Shown one piece after another: positions 1 through 10,448 of a stretch of 64,000 nt of DNA (the stretch's first letter is position 1; every line of letters begins with the position of its first letter). The notes under the pieces are model-generated. The model saw nothing but the letters and a program-made list of their open reading frames with translations, did no database searches and was not told where the DNA came from. The DNA is from Arcuatula senhousia (taxonomy: Eukaryota > Mollusca > Bivalvia > Mytilida > Mytilidae), in contig OZ020309.1 of the NCBI GenBank assembly GCA_963971305.1, forward strand, positions 7,247,001-7,311,000. Direction: 5' to 3'. The position numbers and the translations under genes are program-made.

Positions 1-435
1 TTTTACCTTCAAATTCCGATTTTCGATTAAAAATTCAATGACCGGAAGTGCCAAACGTGGCCGGAAGTTGTCAAAACAGCTAATTTATGTATGTGTTATT
101 CGATACTGTAAAAGAAAAACGGCTACTTTGGGTATTTTTTTTCTTAATATACTCGTTTTTGTAGTATTCATTTTTTTTTCATAAATGATATTGGATGTTT
201 CCAAATGACCAAATTCCACCACAATGGCAACCACCTTGGTTTTGGCCACCACTGAACAACTACATGTACAACCAAAAATATTGATAATGTAATTGAAAGA
301 TGTACAATTGCTTTTTTGTTTTATTTTGCCATTTCTTTTTGTTTTTTGTGTTTTTGTATTCCCATGTGCAGTTAATGTGAATAGATACATATACATGTAA
401 TCATGTACATTGTTAATCAAGAATTTCATTTATTT
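1..435. other. Flanking AT-rich DNA, no gene seen
   Basis: No coding, RNA or clear repeat structure was recognised here. The only open frame is low-complexity and interrupted by homopolymers. The stretch abuts the 3' end of the minus-strand LINE that follows, so it is probably the pre-insertion flank. Confidence 0.5.
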
Positions 436-461
436 CAATTCAATTCAATTCAATCTTTATT
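436..461 (-). promoter_or_regulatory. LINE-1 3' terminus: AATAAA plus pentamer microsatellite
   Basis: On the minus strand AATAAA (positions 461-456) is followed directly by tandem TTGAA-like pentamers. In CR1/L2-type elements the 3' terminal short repeat is the site where target-primed reverse transcription starts. The second LINE has the same arrangement with a different hexamer (13951-13985). Confidence 0.65.
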
Positions 462-577
462 GTCATATAAACTATATATACAGTTTGTGACAGTATAACA
501 TAGACATAAACAGACATACATACAAATACACATGTAACAAGTTGAAAAAATATATATATACATTATGAAGCAAATGT

Positions 578-3500
578 TTAAGGTTCCCCTGTCCTCAGTT
601 CTATAGACTTTTTAATAAAGGATCCTAATTTATTTACCTCTGTTGGTGTTGATGGGTTTAATATGTATATAATTTTTTCACTGATGTTTAGGTCTTTAAA
701 AAAGCTATTAAAAGAAAGAAACTCAAAATATTCTTTTTTTAAGTTTGAATTAATATTACAGTGTAATAAAAAGTGGATCTCATCATCTAATAATTTACAT
801 TTTTGGCAAAGTCTTTCTTCCCTGGGTATTTTAAAATGCCTTCCCTTTTCAATTAACAATACATGATCACTTATTCTTAATTTAGTAATTAACCTCCTAA
901 ATTCAAAATCTGAAATGGATAAATAAGGTTTAGTTAGAAAGTTAATATTTAGTTTTTTATAGAAAAAAAGTTTGCTTTTTTCATCTATACTATTTAATTT
1001 ATCTTTAAAAAGTTTTATGTAATATGTATGCATTTGGCATTTGATGTACTTTTTAATATTGTTTAGACTTTTCTGGTCTCTGCAAACTTTCAGTCTCTCT
1101 ATATCGATTTCAGATTCTGAAAGGATATCTTTTGCATATGAGACCCATGTGTACATGCCACTAGCATCTAAAGATTCTGATAGTTGAAATGATTCTTCTA
1201 AAAGAGGGTTTAAATCAGATGTAAATAAACGTGCCAAGTACATTAATGATTGTACTTTTATATGGCAATCTATTGGAAGTCTACCAAGTTCAGTTCTCAC
1301 TCCAAAATTTGAGGAATTCTTATTGACACCAAGGACATATTTGCAATATCCTAGGTGTAATCTTTCTAGGTGAATTTTGTCAATGAAATCAAATGGATCT
1401 ATGTATTTTCCTGAAATCAAAGCTCTTTTTTTTGCTTTGAAATAAGCTGAATATGAATCCGAGTAAGTTACTTCAGAATTGTAAGTCAAGATAGGCTTTA
1501 CCATATTATCAAATAGATTATTTGATACATTTACAGGTAGGTTATTCAAAGAGTTTGTATAGGATTTAATAGAAAACATAACCTTCCTAGCTTTATTGGT
1601 TAGGTCATTTATGCTATGACTGAGATTGCCATTCGATCTAATGAGTAGTCCTAGATAGCGGTATTCTTCCACATTTTCAATGTTTTCATTTTTAAATTTT
1701 ATTACAAAAGGATCAGATTTATGTTTCCTTTTTGAGAATATCATGCTTTTAGTTTTATTAACATTTAAAGAAAGTTGCCAGTTTTCACAAAAAGAGGCAA
1801 CCTTATCAATACTGGTTTGAAGACCCTCTTTGGTTTCTGAGAGTAAAAGTAGGTCATCAGCAAAAAGAAGGCACCCTAATTTACTATTTACAATACTTAG
1901 TGGGTTTGACATGTTACTATCCAATTCAGCTGTTATATCATTTATAAAAATGTTAAACAAAGTGGGACTCAATGAGTCTCCTTGTTTGACACCCCTTGAA
2001 ATGTTGAAACTGTCAGAAATGAAATTTTGAAATTTTAATGATGACTTAGTTTCTAAGTATTGTTGTTTTATTATAGTATATAGAGATTTTCCTATCCCCA
2101 TTTTACATAGTTTGTAGAGAAGGCCTGTTCTCCATACTGAATCAAAAGCCTTTCTAAGGTCAATAAAGCATGCATATATTTTTTTGTTATATTTATGTAA
2201 ATATTTATCTATTAAAGATTTTAGTATAAAGATACTGTCACCTGTTCTATGGTTTTCTCTGAAACCAAACTGACAGTTATTTAGTTTTCCATTAATAGCT
2301 TTTATTAGTCTATTATTAAGTACAGCATTAAATATTTTAGGAAGGTTACTTATTAGAGAGACACCTCTATAGTTGTGAGGATCCGACTTGTCTCCTTTTT
2401 TATGTAGTGCTATAATATATGAATCACTCCAAGAGGTTGGATATATCCCAGATTTTAGAATAATGTTGAATACTTTTACAATTGCTTTGATTACAGCATT
2501 ACTTGAAAATTTTATTATTTCGTTGAGAATTCTGTCTGGCCCGGCCGATTTATTGAGTTTAAGTCCTCTAATAACTTTTTTTACTTCAGCACATGAAATT
2601 GCAGAAACAGTTTCTGCCTTAAAATCTAAATCACTTTCTAATAGTTCTAATTCGGATTTAATATTTCTAACAAACTCATTATTTATTTCTGAGGTAGGTT
2701 TTCCTTGATCTTGGAAATGCTTTTTCAGGGCATCATCATCTTTTAATATATCAGGAATCTCTCCGTCATCTGGTTTAGTTTTCAAAGACTTCAAAATTTT
2801 CCAATAATCTTTTGGATTTTTACCAAGACTTTCATTTAAAGAATTATATATTTTTTGTTGATATTCCATCTTTTTCCTCTTTACCATTTTTTTGAGCAAC
2901 TTTTTTAGTTCAAAAAATTTTTGTTTTAGAGGACCATTGTTTGGGTTATTTTTTATTTTATTACCTAAATTGTTTATTTGTTGTTTAGTTTCATATACAG
3001 TAGAGTCAGACCAGACTTGTTTGAATTTTTTCTTCCTTTTTTTAAATTTTGGACAAGTTTTGCATGATAAATTTGATATATTGGTGAATATATTTGTTAA
3101 CATTTCCGCTGCCCCATCAACATCTTTCTGGTTTTCATCAAAATTTTTCAATTCAAAGTCTAAAATGTCATTTTTGATATTTTCAGTTAATAAAGCATCA
3201 ATAAGTTTTACTTGAGAATATTCTGACCATTTGTATGATTTAATTTGATGCCATTTTTCTTCATTGAGTCTAAACTCTTTCTCATAGTTAATAGAACATT
3301 TCATATATAATGTAATCTGAACATGATCTGAAAGATAAGTAAAGTTGTTTGTTTTGAAATATTTGACTGAGGACAGGAGACTCTCACTAACAACTGCATA
3401 ATCAATAGTACTAAATCCATTATTGGACATATAGGTGAAATATCCAAGCGAATCGCCTAAGAAACGACCATTTAAAATACGCAGCCTTGAAGATAAACAC

Positions 3501-4126
3501 AAATCTAATAATTTGATACCTACAGTGTTAATTGTATTATCTTGATTAGACCTTTTCATCTCTTTGTCAGTAATATAATTTTCAGGAAGCAAATCTATGC
3601 CATCAAAAGAATTGATTCGATTTGAATCATTTATAATAAAATCTGCCCTGTCTCCTGTTCGGGCATTCATATCTCCTACCAATAAGATTTCTCCAATATT
3701 GGAAAAGGAAGAAATTTCATTTTCTAGGTTTTCTAGGTCATTATCATAGTGATTTGAAGAGAAGGGGGGGATATAAACTGCACACAAGTAAACATCCTTA
3801 TCAAAGCCAAAGAAGTGTTTATCTAATTTAAGCCATAACCTATTCGAGGAAGCAGTGGCTTTTTTAAGATATGAAATTCCTTTAAAATAAGGCTTTTTTA
3901 TAGTAACTATGATGCCTCCACTGTTTCTTTTAGCTTTTTTTCTAGGTTTGCGAGTTTTAGAAATGATACAATGACCATCTAATTTAAATTCTTCTGATTC
4001 CCCCTTCCAAGTTTCTAGGAGGATATTAATGTCACTCTTTAAATTTTCTATAAATAATTCATCTTTAAGTTTATCTCCAAGGCCGTGTATGTTCCACGAT
4101 GAAATAGATAAATTGCTTGTATGCAT
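578..4126 (-). CDS. LINE ORF2: APE endonuclease and reverse transcriptase
   Basis: A 1182-aa polyprotein that nicks target DNA and copies the element RNA by target-primed reverse transcription. The N-terminal ~270 residues are an endonuclease/exonuclease/phosphatase fold: SSWNIHG (Asn), LLETW (Glu), YIPPF, LVGDMNARTGD (Asp/Asn), IDYAVVS (Asp) and LSDH (Asp-His). A Lys-rich linker follows. The RT domain (about residues 510-800) shows GPDRI, VSLISNLPK, GFRENHRT, FIDLRKAFDSVW (first catalytic Asp), RGVKQGDSLSPTLFN and LLFADD (catalytic Asp pair). The C-terminus carries a zinc-knuckle-like CQKC...H....C at about residues 1120-1140. No RNase H domain was seen. The ATG at 4126 begins just before the endonuclease. 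All catalytic motifs are present, and there is no stop or frameshift. Confidence 0.93.
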   Translation of the reverse strand: MHTSNLSISSWNIHGLGDKLKDELFIENLKSDINILLETWKGESEEFKLDGHCIISKTRKPRKKAKRNSGGIIVTIKKPYFKGISYLKKATASSNRLWLKLDKHFFGFDKDVYLCAVYIPPFSSNHYDNDLENLENEISSFSNIGEILLVGDMNARTGDRADFIINDSNRINSFDGIDLLPENYITDKEMKRSNQDNTINTVGIKLLDLCLSSRLRILNGRFLGDSLGYFTYMSNNGFSTIDYAVVSESLLSSVKYFKTNNFTYLSDHVQITLYMKCSINYEKEFRLNEEKWHQIKSYKWSEYSQVKLIDALLTENIKNDILDFELKNFDENQKDVDGAAEMLTNIFTNISNLSCKTCPKFKKRKKKFKQVWSDSTVYETKQQINNLGNKIKNNPNNGPLKQKFFELKKLLKKMVKRKKMEYQQKIYNSLNESLGKNPKDYWKILKSLKTKPDDGEIPDILKDDDALKKHFQDQGKPTSEINNEFVRNIKSELELLESDLDFKAETVSAISCAEVKKVIRGLKLNKSAGPDRILNEIIKFSSNAVIKAIVKVFNIILKSGIYPTSWSDSYIIALHKKGDKSDPHNYRGVSLISNLPKIFNAVLNNRLIKAINGKLNNCQFGFRENHRTGDSIFILKSLIDKYLHKYNKKIYACFIDLRKAFDSVWRTGLLYKLCKMGIGKSLYTIIKQQYLETKSSLKFQNFISDSFNISRGVKQGDSLSPTLFNIFINDITAELDSNMSNPLSIVNSKLGCLLFADDLLLLSETKEGLQTSIDKVASFCENWQLSLNVNKTKSMIFSKRKHKSDPFVIKFKNENIENVEEYRYLGLLIRSNGNLSHSINDLTNKARKVMFSIKSYTNSLNNLPVNVSNNLFDNMVKPILTYNSEVTYSDSYSAYFKAKKRALISGKYIDPFDFIDKIHLERLHLGYCKYVLGVNKNSSNFGVRTELGRLPIDCHIKVQSLMYLARLFTSDLNPLLEESFQLSESLDASGMYTWVSYAKDILSESEIDIERLKVCRDQKSLNNIKKYIKCQMHTYYIKLFKDKLNSIDEKSKLFFYKKLNINFLTKPYLSISDFEFRRLITKLRISDHVLLIEKGRHFKIPREERLCQKCKLLDDEIHFLLHCNINSNLKKEYFEFLSFNSFFKDLNISEKIIYILNPSTPTEVNKLGSFIKKSIELRTGEP

Positions 4127-4676
4127 GAACTTATATCAAAAATCAAAGTATCTATATTTGCTCTATGTAAGCCTGAAATCATCAATTATGGGAATCTTTT
4201 TTATTTATTTCTTTTATTTATGTACAAAGGGAAGTAACTCTAATTTGACAAATGGTTCTTAAATTCAATCATAAGAGAATTTTTTTTTTTTTAAATTTTT
4301 CTCAAGTTAAACTGATGTGCAGTACACCTGAATTTATGGATTATTTCCTTTCGTCCCAAAAAGTTTAAAAATTAAAAGTAAAAAATCAGTATATATTGCA
4401 TAATATGTAAAAATGCTTAGTTTGTGGGTTAAATTTTACAACTAGTTCAATATTTACAACTAACCACCAATTTACATTTCTAATGTACAGGTTTGTAGCA
4501 AAATGTTCATATTAGTTCAAAAACAGTTTTTTGTATCATAATAGTTATGTTATCTAACATTAATATAACATTTGACTATTCATTAAAGATATCAAATACA
4601 CATTTACATGAAAACTTCAATTTCACATACTTAAAAATACAACATGTCCAGTAAAATATACTAATAGAATTTACAA
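4127..4676 (-). other. Spacer between LINE ORF1 and ORF2
   Basis: About 550 bp of very AT-rich DNA with no ORF between the two LINE-1 ORFs. Its length and composition resemble the stretch upstream of the second LINE's ORF (8419-8985). That similarity is why the second LINE is inferred to be truncated inside the equivalent spacer. Confidence 0.6.
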
Positions 4677-6779
4677 CTACCATTCATTATTTCTCATTTC
4701 TTCTAACATTAGTGTGAGCATATTCATAACTTTAGCTTTGCCAGAATTTCTTTGATTATCCCTACCAGAGCTGTTCGCATAAAATTTTGGTGAATATGTT
4801 TGATGTTTGTTTACATTTGAAAAATTTGAAACTCTTGCATGATGTGAAGAATTTACATTTCTTTCTACATGTACCATAGGCTCAGATTTTTCCCAAAACT
4901 TTACATTCAAAATTGTATTCATAACTCTTTTGATTGATGTGACAAGAATTGCTATACCATATCCCTTAATATGTATTCCATCATAAAAATATTTAGGATC
5001 AATAAAATCATAATTGACAAAATGGAAATTATAAAATTTACATAAATCATACATCTGAATATTGAAAAGATGCCGATTCTCATTGTAACATTTGGCACGG
5101 TATCTGTCGCTGTAGAACCTAGGTAGAAGCTCTCCAAAAGTAATTGTAGCATCTGGGAAGGCTCGTTTAGTGGATCGCACCAGATCTTCTACTTCTTCAA
5201 TTATTCTATCTACATTTTTGTTCTCGATGTCGTTTGAGCCGATTTGAAACATGACATTTTTAGCTTTTACTTTGCAAGTTTTTATGTACTTTATTGCTCC
5301 GTTCACGGTCTTGTCGTCCAAAACAGACACTTTCACTTTTTTGTTTTTGTACATCTTTTTTCCGTTTAGGTCCTTTATGATCGACGAGCCAATAATCAGT
5401 AAATCAAAAGTATCATGTGTAGCATCGATTTTGGTCTTACTTTGATTTGTGTCATTTTCTGTTGTTGATTTTATGACCGTTTCAGTTTCATTTATTTTGG
5501 ATTCGATATTATCATTGCTTTTGTTCCTCACGCGTTGATCACTACTTGTAGCGTTTTCCATTTGGACTGCTCTTGCGACCGGTGTTTCATTACTGTTGTT
5601 GTTTACCTCAATTTTCTGCTCAGCTTTTCCATGTTTCAGTTCGTCTCGAATATTTAGTATATGTTGCTCTAAATTGATGACTTTATACTTTACTTCAGTT
5701 TGTATTTGATTCTCAAGTTTGGTAAATTTCTCTGAATTTTGATTTATTTTCGGTGTGATGTCAGATGACACATACTTGTCAAGACCCTCAGATTTCTGAT
5801 TTATTTCCTTCATTTTTTCATCTAACTTTCTTAGTATTTTCTCCTCGAATTCATGAATGTGATTTCTGACTTTATCAACTTGGTCCTTTATATTTTCTAC
5901 CTCGTTTAATTTTGTCTGTAGGTTGTTGCATACTTTTGTTATGCCCTGAAGTTCCGAGTCTTTTTGTACGAGTTCAATTTCTAGGTCATGTATTGTTGTT
6001 TTCATTTTAGTTACCTCTTCATTGTGGCGAGTTTGTTCGGCCCTAATTTTGGACATCTCCAATTCAATAACTTTAATATCAGTTTGGGTATTGTCTTTGC
6101 TTTTCATTTCAGATTCTAACTCATAGGGACGTTTCACAATTGTATCATGTTCCAAAATATCGGAAGGGTGAGGATTATCTAGATTCATTGTACATGTAGC
6201 TGTTCCTACGGTCTGCTCAAGATTAGGACTTGGATCGTCATCTATGTCTAAGTTGATTAGGTCACTCTTTATTTTTAATCCCTTGAATACTTGATCAACA
6301 TTACATGTTTTCCCTTTCTTTCTGCTTTCTATAATGCCATTTATAGTTTCGTTTAAGAGTTTGTATTCTGTTTGTAGCCATTCGCCTGTTCCCTGTCCTT
6401 GGACCATGACTTTTTTCGTTGTGTAATAGATAGTAACAACAAAAAGTTTCTGTTTGTTTAATGTTATAGAGACAACAGATTTGAACAGGTCACTCTTTGG
6501 TATTTTATTGGTGAAGGGTTGTTCTTCATCTGGGATTTCCAGTGACTTGGATTTTTGGTCGAAATCGTTCCATTGTACCTTCATTTGTTTATTGTTTCCA
6601 AGAACCTGGTAGTACCTTATCAAAAGGGCTCTTCTCCACAAGAATATATTTTCATCTTTAAGCTCAAAAGAGGCTTGATTTGATCCAGGGGTGTATTTAA
6701 TAGTGGATGTCCCCGTCTTTGACCTTGTGTGCGATGAGGTCGGGGTCGAAGTTGGTGTGTTTTTTCCAATCGATGGCAT
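4677..6779 (-). CDS. LINE ORF1: coiled-coil protein with SGNH/GDSL-like domain
   Basis: A 700-aa ORF1, taken to be the RNA-binding/chaperone component of the retrotransposon particle. Residues ~1-20 are Ser/Thr-rich. Residues ~230-390 form a long heptad-rich, highly charged segment (coiled coil), expected to drive oligomerisation. Residues ~455-625 resemble an SGNH hydrolase: LLIIGSSIIKDL (nucleophile-type Ser, ~463), MFQIGSNDIE (block III Asn, ~514) and FYDGIHIKGYG (Asp-x-x-His, ~600). Esterase-type ORF1 proteins are known from CR1-like LINEs; the substrate is unknown. The C-terminal ~70 residues are basic, rich in Asn and Ser. The ATG at 6779 lies within 160 bp of the presumed 5' end of the element. 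No nucleic-acid-binding zinc finger was seen in this ORF1. Confidence 0.85.
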   Translation of the reverse strand: MPSIGKNTPTSTPTSSHTRSKTGTSTIKYTPGSNQASFELKDENIFLWRRALLIRYYQVLGNNKQMKVQWNDFDQKSKSLEIPDEEQPFTNKIPKSDLFKSVVSITLNKQKLFVVTIYYTTKKVMVQGQGTGEWLQTEYKLLNETINGIIESRKKGKTCNVDQVFKGLKIKSDLINLDIDDDPSPNLEQTVGTATCTMNLDNPHPSDILEHDTIVKRPYELESEMKSKDNTQTDIKVIELEMSKIRAEQTRHNEEVTKMKTTIHDLEIELVQKDSELQGITKVCNNLQTKLNEVENIKDQVDKVRNHIHEFEEKILRKLDEKMKEINQKSEGLDKYVSSDITPKINQNSEKFTKLENQIQTEVKYKVINLEQHILNIRDELKHGKAEQKIEVNNNSNETPVARAVQMENATSSDQRVRNKSNDNIESKINETETVIKSTTENDTNQSKTKIDATHDTFDLLIIGSSIIKDLNGKKMYKNKKVKVSVLDDKTVNGAIKYIKTCKVKAKNVMFQIGSNDIENKNVDRIIEEVEDLVRSTKRAFPDATITFGELLPRFYSDRYRAKCYNENRHLFNIQMYDLCKFYNFHFVNYDFIDPKYFYDGIHIKGYGIAILVTSIKRVMNTILNVKFWEKSEPMVHVERNVNSSHHARVSNFSNVNKHQTYSPKFYANSSGRDNQRNSGKAKVMNMLTLMLEEMRNNEW

Positions 6780-6938
6780 TTTACGTTTATTTCGAGTGTT
6801 CGTTTAATGTTTTATTTTACTATTTTCTTGTTATTCAAACTTTCTTCATCCTATATTGATGCTTTCAGGCCCATATAGCAAAATATTTACTTCAGCATGT
6901 TAAAAGTGTGGGCGCCGCCATAACCGGAAGTTATCCTT

Positions 6939-8418
6939 TTTTAGCTCACCTGACCCGAAGGGTCATGTGAGCTATTGTCATCACTTGGCGTCCGTCGTCC
7001 GTCCGTCGTCCGTCGTCCGTCGTCCGTCGTCCGTCGTCCGTAAACTTTTTAAAACGTTAACTCCTCTGACACCATAAGTCCAATTGCAACCAAACTTGGT
7101 ATGGTTGTTCATTAGCATTTGGTGCTTAGAACTGATGTGGGGATTTTTGATTCGTCGTAAAACATGGCCGCCATGGCTTAAAATAGAGCATAGGGGTAAA
7201 ATGCAGTTTTTTGCAAATAACTTAAAAACGGCTACAGATATCAAAATTCTGGCATAGGGTAAAAGTGATCAGCACCTCAAGATCTACCTACCCTGAAATT
7301 TTGAAGAAAATCCAACAACCCATGTAGGAGTTATTGCCCTTTTTGTGGATTTTTTGCAAATTTTGCACCTGTTTAGCTCAATATCTTGAAAACTATACTA
7401 GATATTTGAGAAATTTAAATTGCATATTGTTAAGCACATCAAGATCTACATAAGATGTTACAGGGTCAACGCTGTAGGACCTTTCCTTTTAGGAGTTATT
7501 GCCCTTAGAACGTCAAAATTTAGCATTTTAACAGCATTTCCTCATTACATTGAAAACGTTAACTCCTCTGACACTTGAAGTCCAAATGGAACCAAACTTG
7601 GTATAGTTGTTTATTAGTATTAGGTGTATAGAACTGATGTGGGGATTTTCGATTTGTTGTAAAACATGGCCGCTGTGGCTAAAAATAGAACATAGAGGTA
7701 AATGGCAGTTTTTTTGCAAATTACTCTAAAACGGTGACAGATATCAAAATTTTAATTGGGAACAAAAGTGATCAGCACCTCAAGATCTACCAGCTCTGAA
7801 ATTTTGAAGAAAATCCAACAACCCATGTAGGAGTTATTGCCCTTTTTGTGGATTTTTTGCAAATTTTGCACCTGTTTAGCTCAATATCTTGAAAACTATA
7901 CTAGATATTTGAGAAATTTAAATTGCATATTGTTAAGCACATCAAGATCTTCTAAATATGTAACAGGGTCAACGTTGTAGGACCTTTCCTTTTAGGAGTT
8001 ATCGCCCTTAGAACGTCAAAATTTAGCATTTTAACAGCATTTCCTCATTATATTGAAAACGTTAACTCCTCTGACACTTTAAGTCCAAATGGAACCAAGC
8101 TTGGTATAGTTGTTTATTAGCATTAGGTGTATAGAACTGATGTGGGGATTTTTGATTGGTTGTAAAACATGGCTGCTGTGACTAAAAATAGAACATTAGG
8201 TCAAACTGCATTTTTTTGCAAATAACTCAAAAAGGGTGACAGATTTTTAGATTTTGATTGAGAACAAAAGTGATCAGCACCTTTAGATCCACCATATTGT
8301 CAGATGACCCCCTTATTAATCTTATGACCTTTTCAACGTTAAATAGATTTTGCCTTATAACCTTTACTTCAGGCACATATGTCAGGTGAGCGATTCAGGC
8401 TCCTGGGAGCCTCTTGTT
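6939..8418 (+). mobile_element. Hairpin-ended tandem-repeat element, copy 1 (HINE/pearl-like)
   Basis: The left end is a hairpin (AGCTCAC...GTGAGCT around a GACCC/GGGTC stem), followed by a GTCCGTC microsatellite and then ~505 bp tandem units. The right end is CAGGTGAGC, then a hairpin AGGCTCC-TG-GGAGCCT, ending CTCTTGTT. The outer GCTCACCTG and CAGGTGAGC are inverted copies of each other. Subterminal inverted repeats, a 3' hairpin, a core of tandem repeats and no target duplication fit Helentron-associated elements (HINEs) and bivalve pearl elements, but this class is inferred. No protein-coding capacity was seen. Copies 2 and 3 are at 26794-28345 and 35334-36277. Confidence 0.75.
7056..8340 (+). 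repeat. Tandem ~505-bp core units inside hairpin element copy 1
   Basis: The phrase AACTCCTCTGACAC recurs at about 7059, 7561 and 8067, giving two full units and a partial third. Within each unit, blocks such as AGGAGTTATTGCCCTT and GATCAGCACCT recur at fixed positions. Short open frames inside are by-products of the repeat and are not called as genes. Confidence 0.85.
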
Positions 8419-8985
8419 CTTGATTAATACCATATTCTTCAACTTTTCATTTATTAACTATGTCTTATCTTTTCTAGTAGTTTTTATTGATACATGTATT
8501 TACCAAATTTACAAACTTCTTCCAACCATTTAACTGGTGACAGCAAATACTTGTACACCTCTTTCAATAAATTTAATTAACTTTTGTGTAAACATTTTGA
8601 AATTTAGAAAAAACAACATTTTTGTTAGACCTCAAGATACATGTTATATATATGTTACTTTAATGTTGACTAAACATTTTTCATTTTATTATTATTTTTT
8701 TTTTCACTGTAGTTTATTTACCGCGTACATTTCCTGTTTCTTGTTGATTGATTAAGATTTACTTATATCTTAATTTTTTCTTAAATTTTGTTATTTCTAT
8801 TGTTATCATTGTAGTTAATTTACTGCTTACATTTCATGTTTTATAACCTCACATATGCATTATTTATCATTGATAAACATACATATATTTTAACTTAGTA
8901 ATGTAAGTTAGATCTAATATACTCTTTAGACATTCACAAGTCTAAAAAACAATTCACTGATTTTTGGGTTTTCTACAATTCTTTC

Positions 8986-10448
8986 ATGAAACCAAAAGAA
9001 AACATTCTTACTAAACCACTTAAATCAGCCTTATGGAATATTGAAGGCTTTACTGTAGATAAAATTAATGATCCTTATTTTTTATCAGTCATTTCTGATT
9101 TTTATTTAATAGGCCTTATTGAAACCTGGACCAATGATACAGACTTAAATTTAGATATTTCTGGTTTTCAGATGATAGGAAAAAGTAATAGAACCAAACA
9201 TAAAAAAGCCAGAAGAAACTCAGGCGGCATTATTTTATATGCAAAAAACGCCATAGCTAAAGGAATCAGTAAACTAAAAAAATCACATTCAGACATCCTT
9301 TGGGTTAAGCTTGACAAAACCTTTTTTCATTTAGATAAAGATTTATATATTGCTACTATTTACATTTCTCCAGAAAGTTCTTCTTCTACTAATGTATCTG
9401 GTATTGAACCAATCTATGAACAGCTACTTTCTGATGTCACTAAATACTCAGCTTTGGGGCACATTCTGGTCCAGGGTGATTTTAATGCCTATACTAATAA
9501 GAAACCTGATTTTGTTTTTAATGATAATCATTCAAATCAAGATGATTTGCTTTATGTTTCTGATCAAAATATGCCAAGGAATAATCTTGATCTCAAACTT
9601 GTCAACAATAGTGGTAAAATTTTACTGAATCTATGTAAAGAGTCTGGCCTCAGAATTTTAAATGGTAGAACTGTAGGTGATTTACAAGGAAAATTCACAT
9701 GTTTTACATACAATGGATGTAGTGTAGTAGATTATATGCTTGCTTCTAAAGATTTGATTAATGTTATTTCTGAATTTAATGTACACAACTTAACTTCATT
9801 ATCAAATCACTGTATTTTAAGCTGTTCATTACTTGCTTGTTTTATTCCACAGAATAAACAACAACTGCCACTGGATCCAATACCCAATAAATTTATATGG
9901 TCCCCTGAAGCTATTCAACTCTATAGTAAGAATACTAACAGTAAGGAAAGTATTTCCAAATTGAAAAGTTTTTTAGAAACAAATTTTAACAGCATTGACA
10001 ATGCGTTATCAACCTTTAACTCAATTCTATATGATAATGCAGCAAAATCTGCTAAGTTGGTGCAGAGACCCCAGACCCACAATAAAAAAGCTAAAAAATC
10101 AAATAGAAAACCTTGGTTTTCTGAATCTTGCAGAGAACTCCGAGTATCTGTCAAAAACTATGAAAAACTAGTTAACAAATATCCCTATAATGCAGAATAT
10201 AGAAAAAAATTCTACAGTCTGAGATCTAAACTTAGACGCTTAAACAAATATGAAGAGAAAAAATACTATCAATCTATAATCTCACAACTGAACTCATATG
10301 AAAAAGACCCAAAAACGTTTTGGAATATTATAAACAAACTCAACAACCAAAAACTTAGAAATAATAATTCTGATGAATTTCTGCCCCGAGAAGATTTTTT
10401 AAACTTTTACAAAAAATTAAACACAGATGACAATAACCATAACAATTT
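8986..10448 (+). pseudogene. LINE ORF2 5' part: endonuclease plus linker (broken)
   Basis: About 487 residues remain before the deletion junction; the frame then runs on to a stop at 10485. Endonuclease motifs: ALWNIEG (Asn), LIETW (Glu), YISPE, LVQGDFNAYTNK and VDYMLAS. The last motif reads LSNH instead of LSDH, so the conserved Asp before the catalytic His is replaced by Asn. This change alone may impair nicking. A basic linker (~residues 370-460) follows and should lead into RT, but the RT start is missing. The ATG at 8986 precedes the endonuclease as in the intact LINE. Confidence 0.85.

Larger units (their letters stand above)
436..6938 (-). mobile_element. Full-length non-LTR retrotransposon (LINE-1 of this window)
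   Basis: Seen: two long uninterrupted minus-strand ORFs in the order ORF1 (SGNH domain) then ORF2 (endonuclease plus reverse transcriptase), with a ~160 bp 5' leader, a 550 bp AT-rich spacer and a short 3' UTR. The 3' end has AATAAA followed by about four TTGAA-type pentamers, not poly(A). Microsatellite-like 3' ends, an esterase-type ORF1 and an APE-type endonuclease without RNase H are known from CR1/L2-related clades of the jockey superfamily, so a CR1/L2-like assignment is likely but not proven. Both ORFs are intact, so this copy could be recent or active. The 5' boundary is taken where hairpin-ended repeat copy 1 begins; no target duplication was identified. Confidence 0.85.

Noticed and set aside
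6981..8340. Small ORFs in the hairpin-ended repeats
   Set aside because: They arise from the CGTCC microsatellite and core units, differ between copies and contain no recognisable domain.
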